Shown in pieces: positions 8,414 to 16,705 of a stretch of DNA of 64,000 nucleotides. Both the position numbers and the translations under genes were made by a program. Source of the DNA: Bosea sp. BIWAKO-01. Lineage in GTDB: Bacteria > Pseudomonadota > Alphaproteobacteria > Rhizobiales > Beijerinckiaceae. Positions within the stretch are counted from its first letter, which is position 1, and the number at the start of each line of letters is the position of its first letter. The notes under the pieces were generated by a model. The model was not told the DNA's origin and made no database searches. It was given only the letters and a program-made list of their open reading frames with translations. The DNA lies in contig NZ_BCQA01000001.1 of the NCBI RefSeq assembly GCF_001748145.1, forward strand, positions 682,001-746,000, written 5' to 3'.

Positions 8414-9405
8414 GCGCGGCGCCCACCATCGCGTGCGCAGCCGGGTCCATCCCAGCCCGGCCAAGATCGCGCCCCGTCCTGGCGCTGGTGCTCTTCGCAG
8501 CGCTCGCGCTCGCCCCGGTCGCCGTCTCTCTCGGCGTCCCCCCGCATTGGCTGTCGTTGCTGACACGGGCGATGATCTTCGCGATCGCGGCCCTGTCGCT
8601 CGACCTCATCCTGGGTGTCGGCGGGCTGGTCTCCTTCGGGCATGCCGCCTTCATTGGCATCGGCGCCTATGTGACCGGCATCATGATCACCGAGGGCCGC
8701 ACCGAGACCCTGCTGATCCTGCCCGTGCTCCTCGTCGTCTGCGCCATTTTCGCGGCGGTCACGGGCGCAGTCTCGCTGCGCACGCGCGGCGTCGCCTTCA
8801 TCATGATCACGCTGGCCTTCGGACAAATGGTATTCTTCCTGGCGCAGGCGCTGTCGGCCTATGGCGGCGACGATGGCCTGACGCTCTATGCCCGCAGCAC
8901 GGTCGCCGGCTTCGACATCGCGGCAAGCCGGACCGGCTTCTTCTACATCGTGCTGGGCGCACTGATCGGCTGCTACGGGCTGGTTCGCATCATCGTCGCT
9001 TCCCGCTTCGGCCGCGTGCTGCGCGCGGCGCGGGAGAACGCGACACGCGTAACCGTGACCGGCTATGATGTCGGGCGCGTGCGCCTCATTGCCTATGTCA
9101 TCAGCGGGATGATCGCGGGCCTGTCCGGCTTCTTTCTCGCCAACCAGACGGAATTCGTCAGTCCCGCCTTCATGTCCTGGCAGCGCTCGGGCGAACTGAT
9201 CTTCATGGTCGTGCTCGGTGGTGTCGGCTCTCTGCATGGCGCGATCATCGGCGCGCTCGCCTTTCTCTTCGCCGAGGATGTGCTCGCAGGGATCACCGAA
9301 CACTGGAAGGCGATCTTCGGGCCACTCATCGTTCTCTTCGTGCTGTTCACACGCGGCGGCATCGTCGGCATCCTCGCAAGTATCCGGGGACGCAGCGATG
9401 GCTGA
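8410..9405 (+). CDS. Liv-type ABC transporter permease (LivM family)
   Basis: A 331-residue membrane protein with the LivM hallmark LGVGGLVSFGHAAFIGIGAY at about residues 67-86. Its start overlaps the LivH stop (ATGA), and its end overlaps the ATPase start by 8 bases. Its length and a cytoplasmic N-terminal arm of about 20 residues are ordinary for the family. Confidence 0.92.
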   Translation: MSAAPTIACAAGSIPARPRSRPVLALVLFAALALAPVAVSLGVPPHWLSLLTRAMIFAIAALSLDLILGVGGLVSFGHAAFIGIGAYVTGIMITEGRTETLLILPVLLVVCAIFAAVTGAVSLRTRGVAFIMITLAFGQMVFFLAQALSAYGGDDGLTLYARSTVAGFDIAASRTGFFYIVLGALIGCYGLVRIIVASRFGRVLRAARENATRVTVTGYDVGRVRLIAYVISGMIAGLSGFFLANQTEFVSPAFMSWQRSGELIFMVVLGGVGSLHGAIIGALAFLFAEDVLAGITEHWKAIFGPLIVLFVLFTRGGIVGILASIRGRSDG

Positions 9406-10147
9406 GCCCGTCCTCGCCCTCGATGGCGTTCGCAAGTCCTTCGGTGCGCTGAAGGTGACCGATGGCGTCAGCTTCTCCGTCGCTCCCGGCGAACTGCATG
9501 CCCTGATCGGCCCGAACGGCGCCGGCAAGACCACGCTCGTGCACCAGATCTCGGGCATGTTGCGCCCGGATGCCGGCAGTATTCGCTTTCGCGGCGCCGA
9601 CATCACCGGACTATCGCCCGAGAAGCGCGCGCGCGCCGGGCTCGCGCGCACCTTCCAGATCACCTCGACCATCGCTTCGCTCTCGGTGCTGGAAAATGTG
9701 GCTCTCAGCGTGCAGGCACGGGCGACGCATCCGCTGGCGCTGTTCCGCAACGCCGCCCGCGACGAGCGCCTGAACGGTCCGGCCTGGGCGGCGATCGAAG
9801 CGGTCGGTCTCGGCGAGCGCGCGCATGTGCCGGCCGGGCGGCTCTCGCATGGCGAGAAACGCGCGCTCGAGATTGCGATGGCACTGACCCTCGAGCCCGC
9901 CGCGATTCTGCTCGACGAGCCGTTGGCCGGTGTCGGGCACGAGGAAGGCGCGCGCCTGATCGCGCTGCTGAAGAGCCTCAAGGGGCGCTATGCCATGCTG
10001 CTGGTCGAACACGACATGGAGGCCGTGTTCGCGCTCGCGGACAGGGTCAGCGTGCTGGTCTATGGCCGCGTCATCGCCTCCGGCGAACCGGCCGCCGTCC
10101 GTGCCGACCCGGCCGTGCGCGAAGCCTATCTCGGCGAGGAGGGCTAG
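9398..10147 (+). CDS. Liv-type ABC transporter ATP-binding protein (LivG family)
   Basis: A 249-residue ABC ATPase with Walker A GPNGAGKTT (38-46), signature LSHGEKRALEIAMAL and Walker B ILLDEPLAG, the arrangement of LivG. The frame is open 180 bases upstream but that region is the LivM reading; ATG 9398 overlaps the LivM stop. It partners with the LivF-type ATPase that follows after two bases. Confidence 0.92.
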   Translation: MAEPVLALDGVRKSFGALKVTDGVSFSVAPGELHALIGPNGAGKTTLVHQISGMLRPDAGSIRFRGADITGLSPEKRARAGLARTFQITSTIASLSVLENVALSVQARATHPLALFRNAARDERLNGPAWAAIEAVGLGERAHVPAGRLSHGEKRALEIAMALTLEPAAILLDEPLAGVGHEEGARLIALLKSLKGRYAMLLVEHDMEAVFALADRVSVLVYGRVIASGEPAAVRADPAVREAYLGEEG

Positions 10148-10149
10148 GC

Positions 10150-10848
10150 ATGCTCGTCGTCGAAGCTCTGGATGCCGGCTATGGCGAGGCGCAGATCCTG
10201 TTCGGCGTCGATCTCGCGATCGCCGAGGGCGAGGTGGTGACCTTGCTCGGCCGCAACGGCATGGGCAAGACCACGACGATCCGCGCCATCATGGGCCTGA
10301 TTCCGGCAAAGGCCGGCCGCATCAGCGTCTCCGGCCGCGACCTGACCGGCGCCCCACCCTTCCGGATCGCACAGGCCGGAATCGGGCTGGTCCCGGAGGG
10401 CCGCCAGATCTTTCCGACGCTCAGCGTGGAAGAAAACCTGATCGCCACGGCAGCGAGCCGCTTCGGCAAGCCGCGCTGGGATGTCGAGCGCATCTACACG
10501 TTCCTGCCGCGCCTCAAGGAGAGGCGGACCAATCGCGGCAATCAGCTTTCCGGCGGGGAACAGCAGATGCTGGCCATCGGCCGGGCCCTGATGACCAACC
10601 CGAAACTGGTCATTCTCGACGAGGCGACAGAAGGGCTGGCGCCGATCATCCGGCAAGAGATCTGGTCCTGCCTTGCCGCGCTGAAGGCCAATGGCGAATC
10701 GATCCTGGTCATCGACAAGAATGTCGATGCGCTGGCCAGGATCGCCGACCGGCATATCGTCCTGGAAAAGGGCCGCGTCGTCTGGCGCGGATCGAGCGAC
10801 GACTTGCGCAGCGACAGCGCTGTGAAAGATCGCTTCCTGCATCTTTAG
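10150..10848 (+). CDS. Liv-type ABC transporter ATP-binding protein (LivF family)
   Basis: A 232-residue ABC ATPase with Walker A GRNGMGKTT (34-42), GLVPEGRQIFPTLSVEENL (79-97, a LivF-specific stretch), signature LSGGEQQ (133-139) and Walker B KLVILDEATEGLAP. It begins two bases after livG and completes the transporter. The cupin gene follows after 14 bases and is probably in the same operon. Confidence 0.92.
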   Translation: MLVVEALDAGYGEAQILFGVDLAIAEGEVVTLLGRNGMGKTTTIRAIMGLIPAKAGRISVSGRDLTGAPPFRIAQAGIGLVPEGRQIFPTLSVEENLIATAASRFGKPRWDVERIYTFLPRLKERRTNRGNQLSGGEQQMLAIGRALMTNPKLVILDEATEGLAPIIRQEIWSCLAALKANGESILVIDKNVDALARIADRHIVLEKGRVVWRGSSDDLRSDSAVKDRFLHL

Positions 10849-10862
10849 AGAAGGAGAGACCG

Positions 10863-11321
10863 ATGAAGCCACTGACAGCCGGCGTGACGAGGGCCAATCA
10901 GGGCATCGATGCCATCTCATGGAATATTCTCGGCCAGACCTATGTCCCCAAGACGCTGAGCGAAGACAGTTTCTCCTGGCATGCGACCTTCCCGCCCGGG
11001 ACCTTCGTGCCGCCGCATGTCCACCCGACGCAGGACGAGTTCATCTATCTGCTCGAAGGCCGGCTTGATCTCGTTCTCGACGGAGAGGAAGCGCACGCCT
11101 TGCCGGGCGACCTGATCCGCCTGCCGCGCAACGTTCCGCACGGCATCTTCAACAAGAGCGACAGCCCGGCCAAGTGCCTGTTCTGGGTCGCCCCCACGGG
11201 CCGGCTCTACGACCTGTTCTGGGCGATCCATTCGATGCCGGAGCAGAACCCCGCGGAGGTCGTCGCGCTCGCTGCCAAATACGAGATCGACTTCCTGCCG
11301 CCGCCCCCAGACGGGGCGTGA
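10863..11321 (+). CDS. Cupin-domain protein linked to the Liv-type transporter
   Basis: A 152-residue single-domain cupin. The two cupin motifs are visible: PPHVHPTQDEFIYLLEG gives H52, H54 and E59, and LPRNVPHGIFN gives H93, a complete 3-His/1-Glu metal site. A strong ribosome-binding site (GAAGGAGAG) precedes ATG 10863. It follows livF closely, so it may be an isomerase, decarboxylase or dioxygenase-like enzyme for the imported compound. The fold cannot tell which reaction; an exact function is not assigned. Confidence 0.85.
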   Translation: MKPLTAGVTRANQGIDAISWNILGQTYVPKTLSEDSFSWHATFPPGTFVPPHVHPTQDEFIYLLEGRLDLVLDGEEAHALPGDLIRLPRNVPHGIFNKSDSPAKCLFWVAPTGRLYDLFWAIHSMPEQNPAEVVALAAKYEIDFLPPPPDGA

Positions 11322-11409
11322 CACCCCCGCGGCGAGGGAGAAACCGCCCCCCGGCGGAACCCAAGCCCGTGCATCCTGCGTTCATCTGCCGGCGCTAGTC
11401 TGCCGCGCA

Positions 11410-11763
11410 ATGATGGAGGATGAAACATGTAGGAAGGCGACGCTTTCCCTTGGCTTGCTCGCTGCGTTCGCAGCGGGCAACGCGGCAGCGATGCCGCTCC
11501 CGGCGCTTGGCGAAACGGGCCTGCCGCTCACCCAGGCCCAGATGCGCTGCAATGAATTCCGCTGCATCAATCCGCGCAGCGGCGTCTACACCGAAAGCGC
11601 CTGCGACGATCGCGGCTGCTATCCGAGCAGCCGCCCGCGCGTACGGCTTGGCCCCTATGGCGAGGACTATCGGTTCGGGCGCCGACGGTTTGACGATGAT
11701 GACGACTATCCGCGCGACCGGGGATATCGCCGCTATCGCGAAGACGACGATGACGACGACTGA
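11410..11763 (+). CDS. Small secreted cysteine-containing protein with poly-aspartate tail
   Basis: A 117-residue protein I do not recognise. It has a hydrophobic signal-like segment ending AGNAAA near residue 27, two CxxxxC-type cysteine pairs (RCNEFRC and ACDDRGC), an arginine/tyrosine-rich stretch, and two acidic runs including a six-aspartate C-terminus. The n-region (MMEDETCRK) is acidic, which is odd for a signal peptide, and no clear ribosome-binding site precedes ATG 11410; GGAGG lies just downstream at about 11416, so the true start is uncertain. Metal or cation binding by the acidic tail is only a guess. Confidence 0.55.
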   Translation: MMEDETCRKATLSLGLLAAFAAGNAAAMPLPALGETGLPLTQAQMRCNEFRCINPRSGVYTESACDDRGCYPSSRPRVRLGPYGEDYRFGRRRFDDDDDYPRDRGYRRYREDDDDDD

Positions 11764-11880
11764 TTTTCGCGGCCCCTGCCCTCTGCGTTTGAGCATCCGC
11801 CACGATCCGACATGCAACATGCTGGGCGGCCGACGAGTGCCGCGTCGCGCCGAGCGGAATCTGCTGAACGGCCATTAGGG

Positions 11881-11895
11881 TTAATGCAAGGTTAA
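11881..11895 (+). promoter_or_regulatory. CtrA-type box upstream of the PilZ gene
   Basis: TTAATGCAAGGTTAA at 11881-11895 is an exact TTAA-N7-TTAA, the full binding site of the alphaproteobacterial cell-cycle regulator CtrA. It lies in the 222-base gap before the PilZ gene, about 90 bases from its ATG. The assignment rests on motif alone. Confidence 0.55.
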
Positions 11896-11985
11896 GGCTG
11901 TACGACTCGCGCTAAAGTGGCAATCGTCCATCTGACGTAGCGGCAGGCAAAATGCATGCGGCGGAGGTTTGGAGGGGGCGGCATC

Positions 11986-12354
11986 ATGACGACCGAGCGC
12001 CGTGAGGTACCACGACAGCGCACCTTGCTGGGCGCACGCATTGTTTTCAATAACCGCCAATCCACGCTCGACTGCGTGGTGCGCAACCTTTCGGACGTTG
12101 GCGCCATGGTGCTCATCTCCGATACCGTCGCGTTGCCGGCAGCATTCGAGCTTGAGATCGAGCATAAGCGACGCGTCTACGGCGCACGCTTTCGGTGGCG
12201 CGATGGCGAGCGCGTCGGGGTCGCCCTCGACGGGCGACCTGCCTCCTCAACCGCCGAAATCGTGCCTCTCGACCACGCCCGGCGCTTGAAGCAATGCGAG
12301 CAGAGCAATGCGCAGCTGAAGGCGCGCATTCAGCAACTGACCGAAGCCGGCTGA
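11986..12354 (+). CDS. PilZ-domain protein
   Basis: A 122-residue protein made of one PilZ domain, the receptor fold for cyclic di-GMP. The ligand motifs are present: RxxxR as R6-EVP-R10, and NLSDVG (34-39) for D/NxSxxG. A short C-terminal extension (about 100-122) rich in Q, K and E may be helical. ATG 11986 follows GGAGG at 11971; an ATG at 11956 is less likely. A CtrA-type box upstream suggests cell-cycle control of a c-di-GMP response such as motility or adhesion. Confidence 0.88.
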   Translation: MTTERREVPRQRTLLGARIVFNNRQSTLDCVVRNLSDVGAMVLISDTVALPAAFELEIEHKRRVYGARFRWRDGERVGVALDGRPASSTAEIVPLDHARRLKQCEQSNAQLKARIQQLTEAG

Positions 12355-12362
12355 TCGCCCCC

Positions 12363-13604
12363 TCAGCGCCGGGTCAGTTGCTCCGGCGCAAAGCCGGCCT
12401 TGCCGGCATAGGATTTCACGATGGCCTCGCGCCGGGCGTAACTCATGACCCGTTCGACATCGTCGAAGCCATTCGGCGCGAGCGCCTCGACAGCATCGAT
12501 CACACGTTCGGGGCCACCAACCCGATTCAGGGCCACGATCTGCGCCGTTGCGGGCAGTCGTACCGCCTCATAGGCCGCCAGCGCCTGGCGCGGATGCTCG
12601 CTGCGGACCAGCGCATCGGCAAGCGCGCGCGCATCGAGGATCGCCTGAGAGGCCCCGTTCGAGCCGACCGGGTACATCGGATGAGCGGCATCGCCGAGCA
12701 GCGTGACGCGGCCATGGGTCCAGCGCGGCAGCGGATCGCGGTCGCACATCGGGTAATCCCAGAATCCGGGCGAGGCCTGGATCAGCGCAAGGATGTCGAC
12801 GCCGGGAATCGAGAAGCGGCGGGCATAGGGCAGCACATCTTCAAGCCTGCCCGGCTTCGACCAGGCCTCCTTCGGAGGCGGCTTCGCCGGATCCCCCGTC
12901 CGGATATTGACGACCCAGTTGGTCAGCCGGGTACCGGGCTTGCTGCCCGTAGCGATCGGATAGAGCACCAGTTTTCCCGCCATGCCGCCGGCGATGATCA
13001 TGCTCTCGCCGTCGAGGAAGGCCGGCCAGTCACAAGCCCCGCGCCACATCTGCACGCCATTCCAGCGCGGCGCCCCCTGGTTCGGGAAATAATGTCCGCG
13101 CACGCTGGAGTGGATGCCATCGGCCGCGATCAGCACGTCGGCACGCGCCGTCTCGCCGGCCTCGCCGCGCCGCGCATCGGTGAAATGGGCTGTCACCCCG
13201 CCCTCGTCCTGAACGAAACCCTGCAGGCGGCGCCCGGTCCGCAGAGCGTCCTGCCCCAGGCGCTCGCGCACAGCCGCGCAGATCACCCCCTGCAGGCGGC
13301 CGCGGTGGATCGAGAACTGCGGCACCGGCGCCCCCGCATGGAGGCCACGCGGCTCGCGCCAGACGGTCTGGCCAAAGCGATTCATGTAGATGAGTTCGCG
13401 CGTTCGGATCGCGACGGCATCAAGCGCCGGCAGCAAGCCGAGCTCGGCCAGTTCGCCGATCGCATGCGGCAAGGTGTTGATGCCGACGCCGACCTCGCGG
13501 ATATCACTCGACTGCTCGTAGACGGTGGCGGCGATGCCACGTGCATGCAGCATCAATGCAAGCGTCAGGCCGCCGATTCCGCCTCCGACGATAACAACCT
13601 TCAT
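12363..13604 (-). CDS. PhzS-like FAD-dependent monooxygenase
   Basis: A 413-residue group A flavin monooxygenase. Motifs: GGGIGG (7-12) for the ADP part of FAD, the DG motif IAADGIHS (159-166), and GDAAHPMYP (304-312) for the FAD ribityl site. Stretches such as REPRGLHAG, SIHRG, MWRG and LGDAAHPMYPVGSNGASQ resemble PhzS, which hydroxylates and decarboxylates an aromatic acid. ATG 13604 follows GGGGGGA; an ATG at 13628 is possible. A palindrome 28-41 bases upstream is shared with the Liv-type operon, suggesting that the transporter imports its substrate. The exact substrate is unknown. Confidence 0.85.
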   Translation of the reverse strand: MKVVIVGGGIGGLTLALMLHARGIAATVYEQSSDIREVGVGINTLPHAIGELAELGLLPALDAVAIRTRELIYMNRFGQTVWREPRGLHAGAPVPQFSIHRGRLQGVICAAVRERLGQDALRTGRRLQGFVQDEGGVTAHFTDARRGEAGETARADVLIAADGIHSSVRGHYFPNQGAPRWNGVQMWRGACDWPAFLDGESMIIAGGMAGKLVLYPIATGSKPGTRLTNWVVNIRTGDPAKPPPKEAWSKPGRLEDVLPYARRFSIPGVDILALIQASPGFWDYPMCDRDPLPRWTHGRVTLLGDAAHPMYPVGSNGASQAILDARALADALVRSEHPRQALAAYEAVRLPATAQIVALNRVGGPERVIDAVEALAPNGFDDVERVMSYARREAIVKSYAGKAGFAPEQLTRR

Positions 13605-13628
13605 GCGTCCCCCCGCATCAGTATTCAT

Positions 13629-13646
13629 TATTTTAAACTTGAAATA
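13629..13646. promoter_or_regulatory. AT-rich operator-like palindrome upstream of the flavin monooxygenase
   Basis: TTTTAAACTTGAAA at 13631-13644 differs at one base from the element at 5982-5995, and flanking bases also match (ATTTTAA.CTTGAAA.AA). It lies just before the monooxygenase start on the minus strand, where a regulator would block its promoter. The two sites are about 7.6 kb apart with unrelated genes between. Confidence 0.5.
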
Positions 13647-13893
13647 ACAGGGTGAGATTTGTCAATCACCCCTGTCCTGGTGGCCGCCCCGCTGATTTTT
13701 TGCACTCCAGAGGCGGGAACGAAGCGAATTGCTGTGCGTATCTAGCCCCAATGCCGTGTTTTTGGACGTCAACCGTGCCAAGTGGCAGTTTCGCACAGGG
13801 CGGACATGCAGTCGTCGCGCGATTCGCGACGGCAGCAGGAATTAGCGTCCTCCCCAGCGACGACTAAGCAACACCGTTCTTCAGGAGAGTTTC

Positions 13894-14166
13894 ATGACCA
13901 AGAACGAACTGATCGCCGCCATTGCCGACGAAACCGGCAAGACCAAGACCGACGTGTCCGCCATCCTCGGCTCGCTCGCAGCCGTCGTCGCCAAGACGCT
14001 GAAGTCCGGCGACGATGTTACGCTCGGCGGCGTCGGCAAGCTGTCGGCAGCCAAGCGCGAAGCCCGCGAGGCCCGCAACCCCTCGACCGGCGCCATGATC
14101 AAGGTTCCCGCCAAGACCGTCGTCAAGTTCAAGGTCACCAAGGACCTTGCCGACGCGGTGGCGTAA
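13894..14166 (+). CDS. hup: HU-family DNA-binding protein
   Basis: A 90-residue nucleoid protein of standard HU length. It begins MTKNELIAAIADETGKTKTD and carries the beta-arm stretch REAREARNPSTGAMIKVPA (about 56-74), matching the GRNPxTG hallmark. A ribosome-binding site (CAGGAG) precedes ATG 13894. A 289-base gap upstream probably carries its own promoter, and a hairpin terminator follows. HU bends and compacts DNA; the gene is monocistronic. Confidence 0.95.
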   Translation: MTKNELIAAIADETGKTKTDVSAILGSLAAVVAKTLKSGDDVTLGGVGKLSAAKREAREARNPSTGAMIKVPAKTVVKFKVTKDLADAVA

Positions 14167-14181
14167 GCCGATCATATTTTA

Positions 14182-14214
14182 AAGCAGCACCTGGCCTTCG
14201 GGCCGGTGCTGCTT
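14182..14214 (+). terminator. Hairpin terminator after the HU gene
   Basis: AAGCAGCACC (14182-14191) pairs with GGTGCTGCTT (14205-14214); inside it GGCC-TTCG-GGCC (14193-14204) forms a second stable stem with a UUCG-type tetraloop. The stem is strong, but only two T residues follow. Confidence 0.7.
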
Positions 14215-14246
14215 GACCCCGCCGCGGCCTTCCGCACAGTGGGGCG

Positions 14247-15422
14247 ATGTTTCTCCGCCTGTTCACCGATCTGCGCGCCGCCAAGGTTCCCGTCACGCTG
14301 CGGGAGTATCTGGCCTTGCTCGAAGGCGTGGAAGCCGATCTCGCCGAGCACCGCGTCGACGAATTCTATTACCTCGCTCGCACCTGCCTGGTGAAAGACG
14401 AGCGCCATCTCGACAAATTCGATCAGGTCTTCGCCCAGGTGTTCAAGGGCATGGAGACCTTGCAGCAGGCAATCGATCAGGCCGGCATTCCCGAGGAATG
14501 GCTGCGCAAGCTCGCCGAGAAATTCCTGACCGACGAAGAAAAGCGCGAGATCGCGGCGATGGGCTGGGACAAGCTCTGGGAGACGTTGAAGCAGCGGCTC
14601 GCCGAGCAGCAGGGCCGGCATCAGGGCGGTTCGAAATGGATCGGCACGGCAGGCACCTCGCCCTATGGCGCCTATGGCTATAATCCCGAGGGCGTCCGCA
14701 TCGGCCAGGACAGCAACCGCAACTTCCGGGCGATCAAGGTCTGGGACAAGCGCGAATTCAAGGATTTCGATGACACGCGCGAACTCGGCGTGCGCAACTT
14801 GCGCGTCGCCTTGAGGCGTTTGCGCCGCTTTGCCCGTACGGGAGCAGCCGAAGAACTCGACCTCGACAACACCATCTCGGAAACGGCCAAGCACGGCTAT
14901 CTCGACGTGCAGTTGCGGCCCGAGCGCCGCAACGCGGTCAAGGTGCTGCTCTTCCTCGATGTGGGCGGCTCGATGGACTGGCATGTCGAACTGGCCGAGG
15001 AGCTGTTCTCGGCGGCGCGGGCCGAGTTCAAGCATTTCGAGCACTTCTACTTTCACAACTGCCCCTACGAACGGGTCTGGCGCGAGAACAGGCGCCGGCA
15101 CGATCAGATCATCCCGACATGGGACATCCTGCGAACCTATTCGGCCGACTATCGCATCGTCTTCGTCGGCGACGCCTCGATGAGTCCCTATGAGGTTGCG
15201 ATGCCCGGGGGCTCGGTCGAACACTGGAACGAGGAAGCGGGCGAGGTCTGGATGCAGCGCCTGACCGGTCATTTCCCGAAATCGGTCTGGCTCAACCCGG
15301 TCCAGCAGCACCTCTGGAGCTATACCCAGTCGATCCGCCAGATCGGCGGATTGATGGGCGGGCGCATGTTTCCCCTCACGCTGGACGGGCTCGACGGCGC
15401 CATGAAGGTATTGGCCCGCTGA
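14247..15422 (+). CDS. VWA-domain protein, CoxE-like family
   Basis: A 391-residue cytoplasmic protein. The C-terminal half is a CoxE-type von Willebrand factor A domain with the metal-ion-dependent adhesion motif DVGGSMD at 238-244 (DxGxS). The N-terminal half is helical and charged, and a glycine/tyrosine-rich linker (GTAGTSPYGAYGYNPEG) lies at about 133-149. CoxE proteins act with MoxR-type AAA ATPases in metal-cofactor maturation, but no MoxR gene is next to this one. The family is widespread in alphaproteobacteria; its exact role is unknown. Confidence 0.85.
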   Translation: MFLRLFTDLRAAKVPVTLREYLALLEGVEADLAEHRVDEFYYLARTCLVKDERHLDKFDQVFAQVFKGMETLQQAIDQAGIPEEWLRKLAEKFLTDEEKREIAAMGWDKLWETLKQRLAEQQGRHQGGSKWIGTAGTSPYGAYGYNPEGVRIGQDSNRNFRAIKVWDKREFKDFDDTRELGVRNLRVALRRLRRFARTGAAEELDLDNTISETAKHGYLDVQLRPERRNAVKVLLFLDVGGSMDWHVELAEELFSAARAEFKHFEHFYFHNCPYERVWRENRRRHDQIIPTWDILRTYSADYRIVFVGDASMSPYEVAMPGGSVEHWNEEAGEVWMQRLTGHFPKSVWLNPVQQHLWSYTQSIRQIGGLMGGRMFPLTLDGLDGAMKVLAR

Positions 15423-15442
15423 CAAGTCCCCGGCGAGCCGCT

Positions 15443-16051
15443 ATGGCTGCGGCCATGCAAGAAGACGATGATGTGCTCCCGCCGTCCTGGCGCCAGCGTC
15501 CCAAGCCGGTCGGCTTCGAAATCACGTATCGCCTGAAGGGTGATACGCTCGAGATCGACAGCACGCGCAAGGTCGATCAGGTCAGGCTCTCGGCGGTCGA
15601 GCAAGTGCGCTTCGTCTATGCGCCGAGCAATATCTCCTCGAAGGGCTTCAAGACGCAGCTCAGACTGAGCGACGGCAAGAGCATCACCTTCGGCAACCTG
15701 TCCTGGCGCTCGCTGACCGACATGGAGCGCGACGATGTCGGTTATCGTGCCTTTGTCGAAGCGCTGTCGGCCGCAATCGTCGGGGCCAATCCACGCGTCC
15801 GTTTCCTCGCCGGCAAGCCGAACTGGAACTGGCTGCTGCTGACCGTGGTCAGCGGCCTGGCCATGCTCATGTTGATCATGTTCACGCTGCGCGCGTTCCT
15901 GCAGGGCTCCAGCTCGGCGGGATGGCTGGGTATCCTGCTTGCCCTCGCCTCGCTCTGGCAGGTCGGGCCGATGGTCAAGCTCAACCGCCCCCGCGAGCTG
16001 CAGACGGGCGAAGTACCGGACGACCTGGTGCCGCGCGCCTCGGCGGGCTGA
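15443..16051 (+). CDS. Conserved membrane protein with two C-terminal transmembrane segments
   Basis: A 202-residue protein without a recognised catalytic motif. Residues about 20-120 look like a beta-rich soluble domain (FEITYRLKGDTLEIDSTRKV and onward), resembling small PH-like domains of bacterial membrane proteins. Two hydrophobic segments follow at roughly 129-150 and 158-178, then a charged tail. It begins 20 bases after the VWA gene and may be co-transcribed. The PH-like reading is inference. Confidence 0.65.
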   Translation: MAAAMQEDDDVLPPSWRQRPKPVGFEITYRLKGDTLEIDSTRKVDQVRLSAVEQVRFVYAPSNISSKGFKTQLRLSDGKSITFGNLSWRSLTDMERDDVGYRAFVEALSAAIVGANPRVRFLAGKPNWNWLLLTVVSGLAMLMLIMFTLRAFLQGSSSAGWLGILLALASLWQVGPMVKLNRPRELQTGEVPDDLVPRASAG

Positions 16052-16071
16052 CAGGCCGCGTTCCGGCCGCC

Positions 16072-16500
16072 TCAGCCGCTGCGCACGACCAGCACCGAGC
16101 ACTTCGCGCGGCGCACGATGGCCGATGCATTGGAGCCGATGACATAAGCGAGCATGCCGGGTTCGTGCGAGCCGATCACGATCAGATCGGCGCCGCTCGC
16201 ATCAGCCTCCGCCAGCACCTCTCCATGGATCGAACCGACCAGCACCTTTGCGGAGACACGATCCGGCGGCAACGGAATGCCGGCCGCGATATCGGCGAGC
16301 TTGGCCTCCGCCTCGCTCTGTTGTTCGGTGTCGAAATCAGCCGGCACGAACTCCATGTAGGTGATCGGCACGAGCGACCGGACATAGACCAGCCTTATGG
16401 TTCCGCCTGACGCTTCGGCGAAGGACACCGCCGCGTTGATGGCGAGCGCCGCGAAGTCGACCTCGGCAAGATCCACGGGAACCAGAATCGATCTGTACAT
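16072..16500 (-). CDS. Universal stress protein (UspA family)
   Basis: A 142-residue single UspA domain. It opens MYRSILVPVDLAE, the usual first strand, and ends with the ATP-binding type signature GSHEPGMLAYVIGSNASAIV followed by RRAKCSVLVVR. The frame is open to 16593, but ATG 16500 is preceded by GGGGGGATG and starts the conserved domain. Universal stress proteins bind ATP or are dimeric stress responders. Its partner is unknown. Confidence 0.9.
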   Translation of the reverse strand: MYRSILVPVDLAEVDFAALAINAAVSFAEASGGTIRLVYVRSLVPITYMEFVPADFDTEQQSEAEAKLADIAAGIPLPPDRVSAKVLVGSIHGEVLAEADASGADLIVIGSHEPGMLAYVIGSNASAIVRRAKCSVLVVRSG

Positions 16501-16705
16501 CGCATCCCCCCGATTTTCGGCATCGCCAGATTCCGCAGCTGCCGCCCTATGATACCACATCCAGGCCCGCGCAGTGTTCCGCATGGTCGCCATGATAGAG
16601 CGGAATTGACGCAGCCCGGGCCTCGCCTAAGAGTATCGCCGCACGGAAGCAGTCTTGTGAAGTCCGTGGCGGCGCCGATGGCCGCTCCTCCTGTCCGGTA
16701 ATCCG

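Noticed and set aside
12195..13655. A 486-codon plus-strand frame opposite the flavin monooxygenase
   Set aside because: The minus-strand reading has complete FAD motifs in order; the plus-strand translation is composition-driven and shows none.
14171..14184. ATATTTTAAAG after the HU gene, similar to half of the shared operator
   Set aside because: Only the left half matches; the CTTGAAA half is missing and it sits just before a terminator, not in a promoter.
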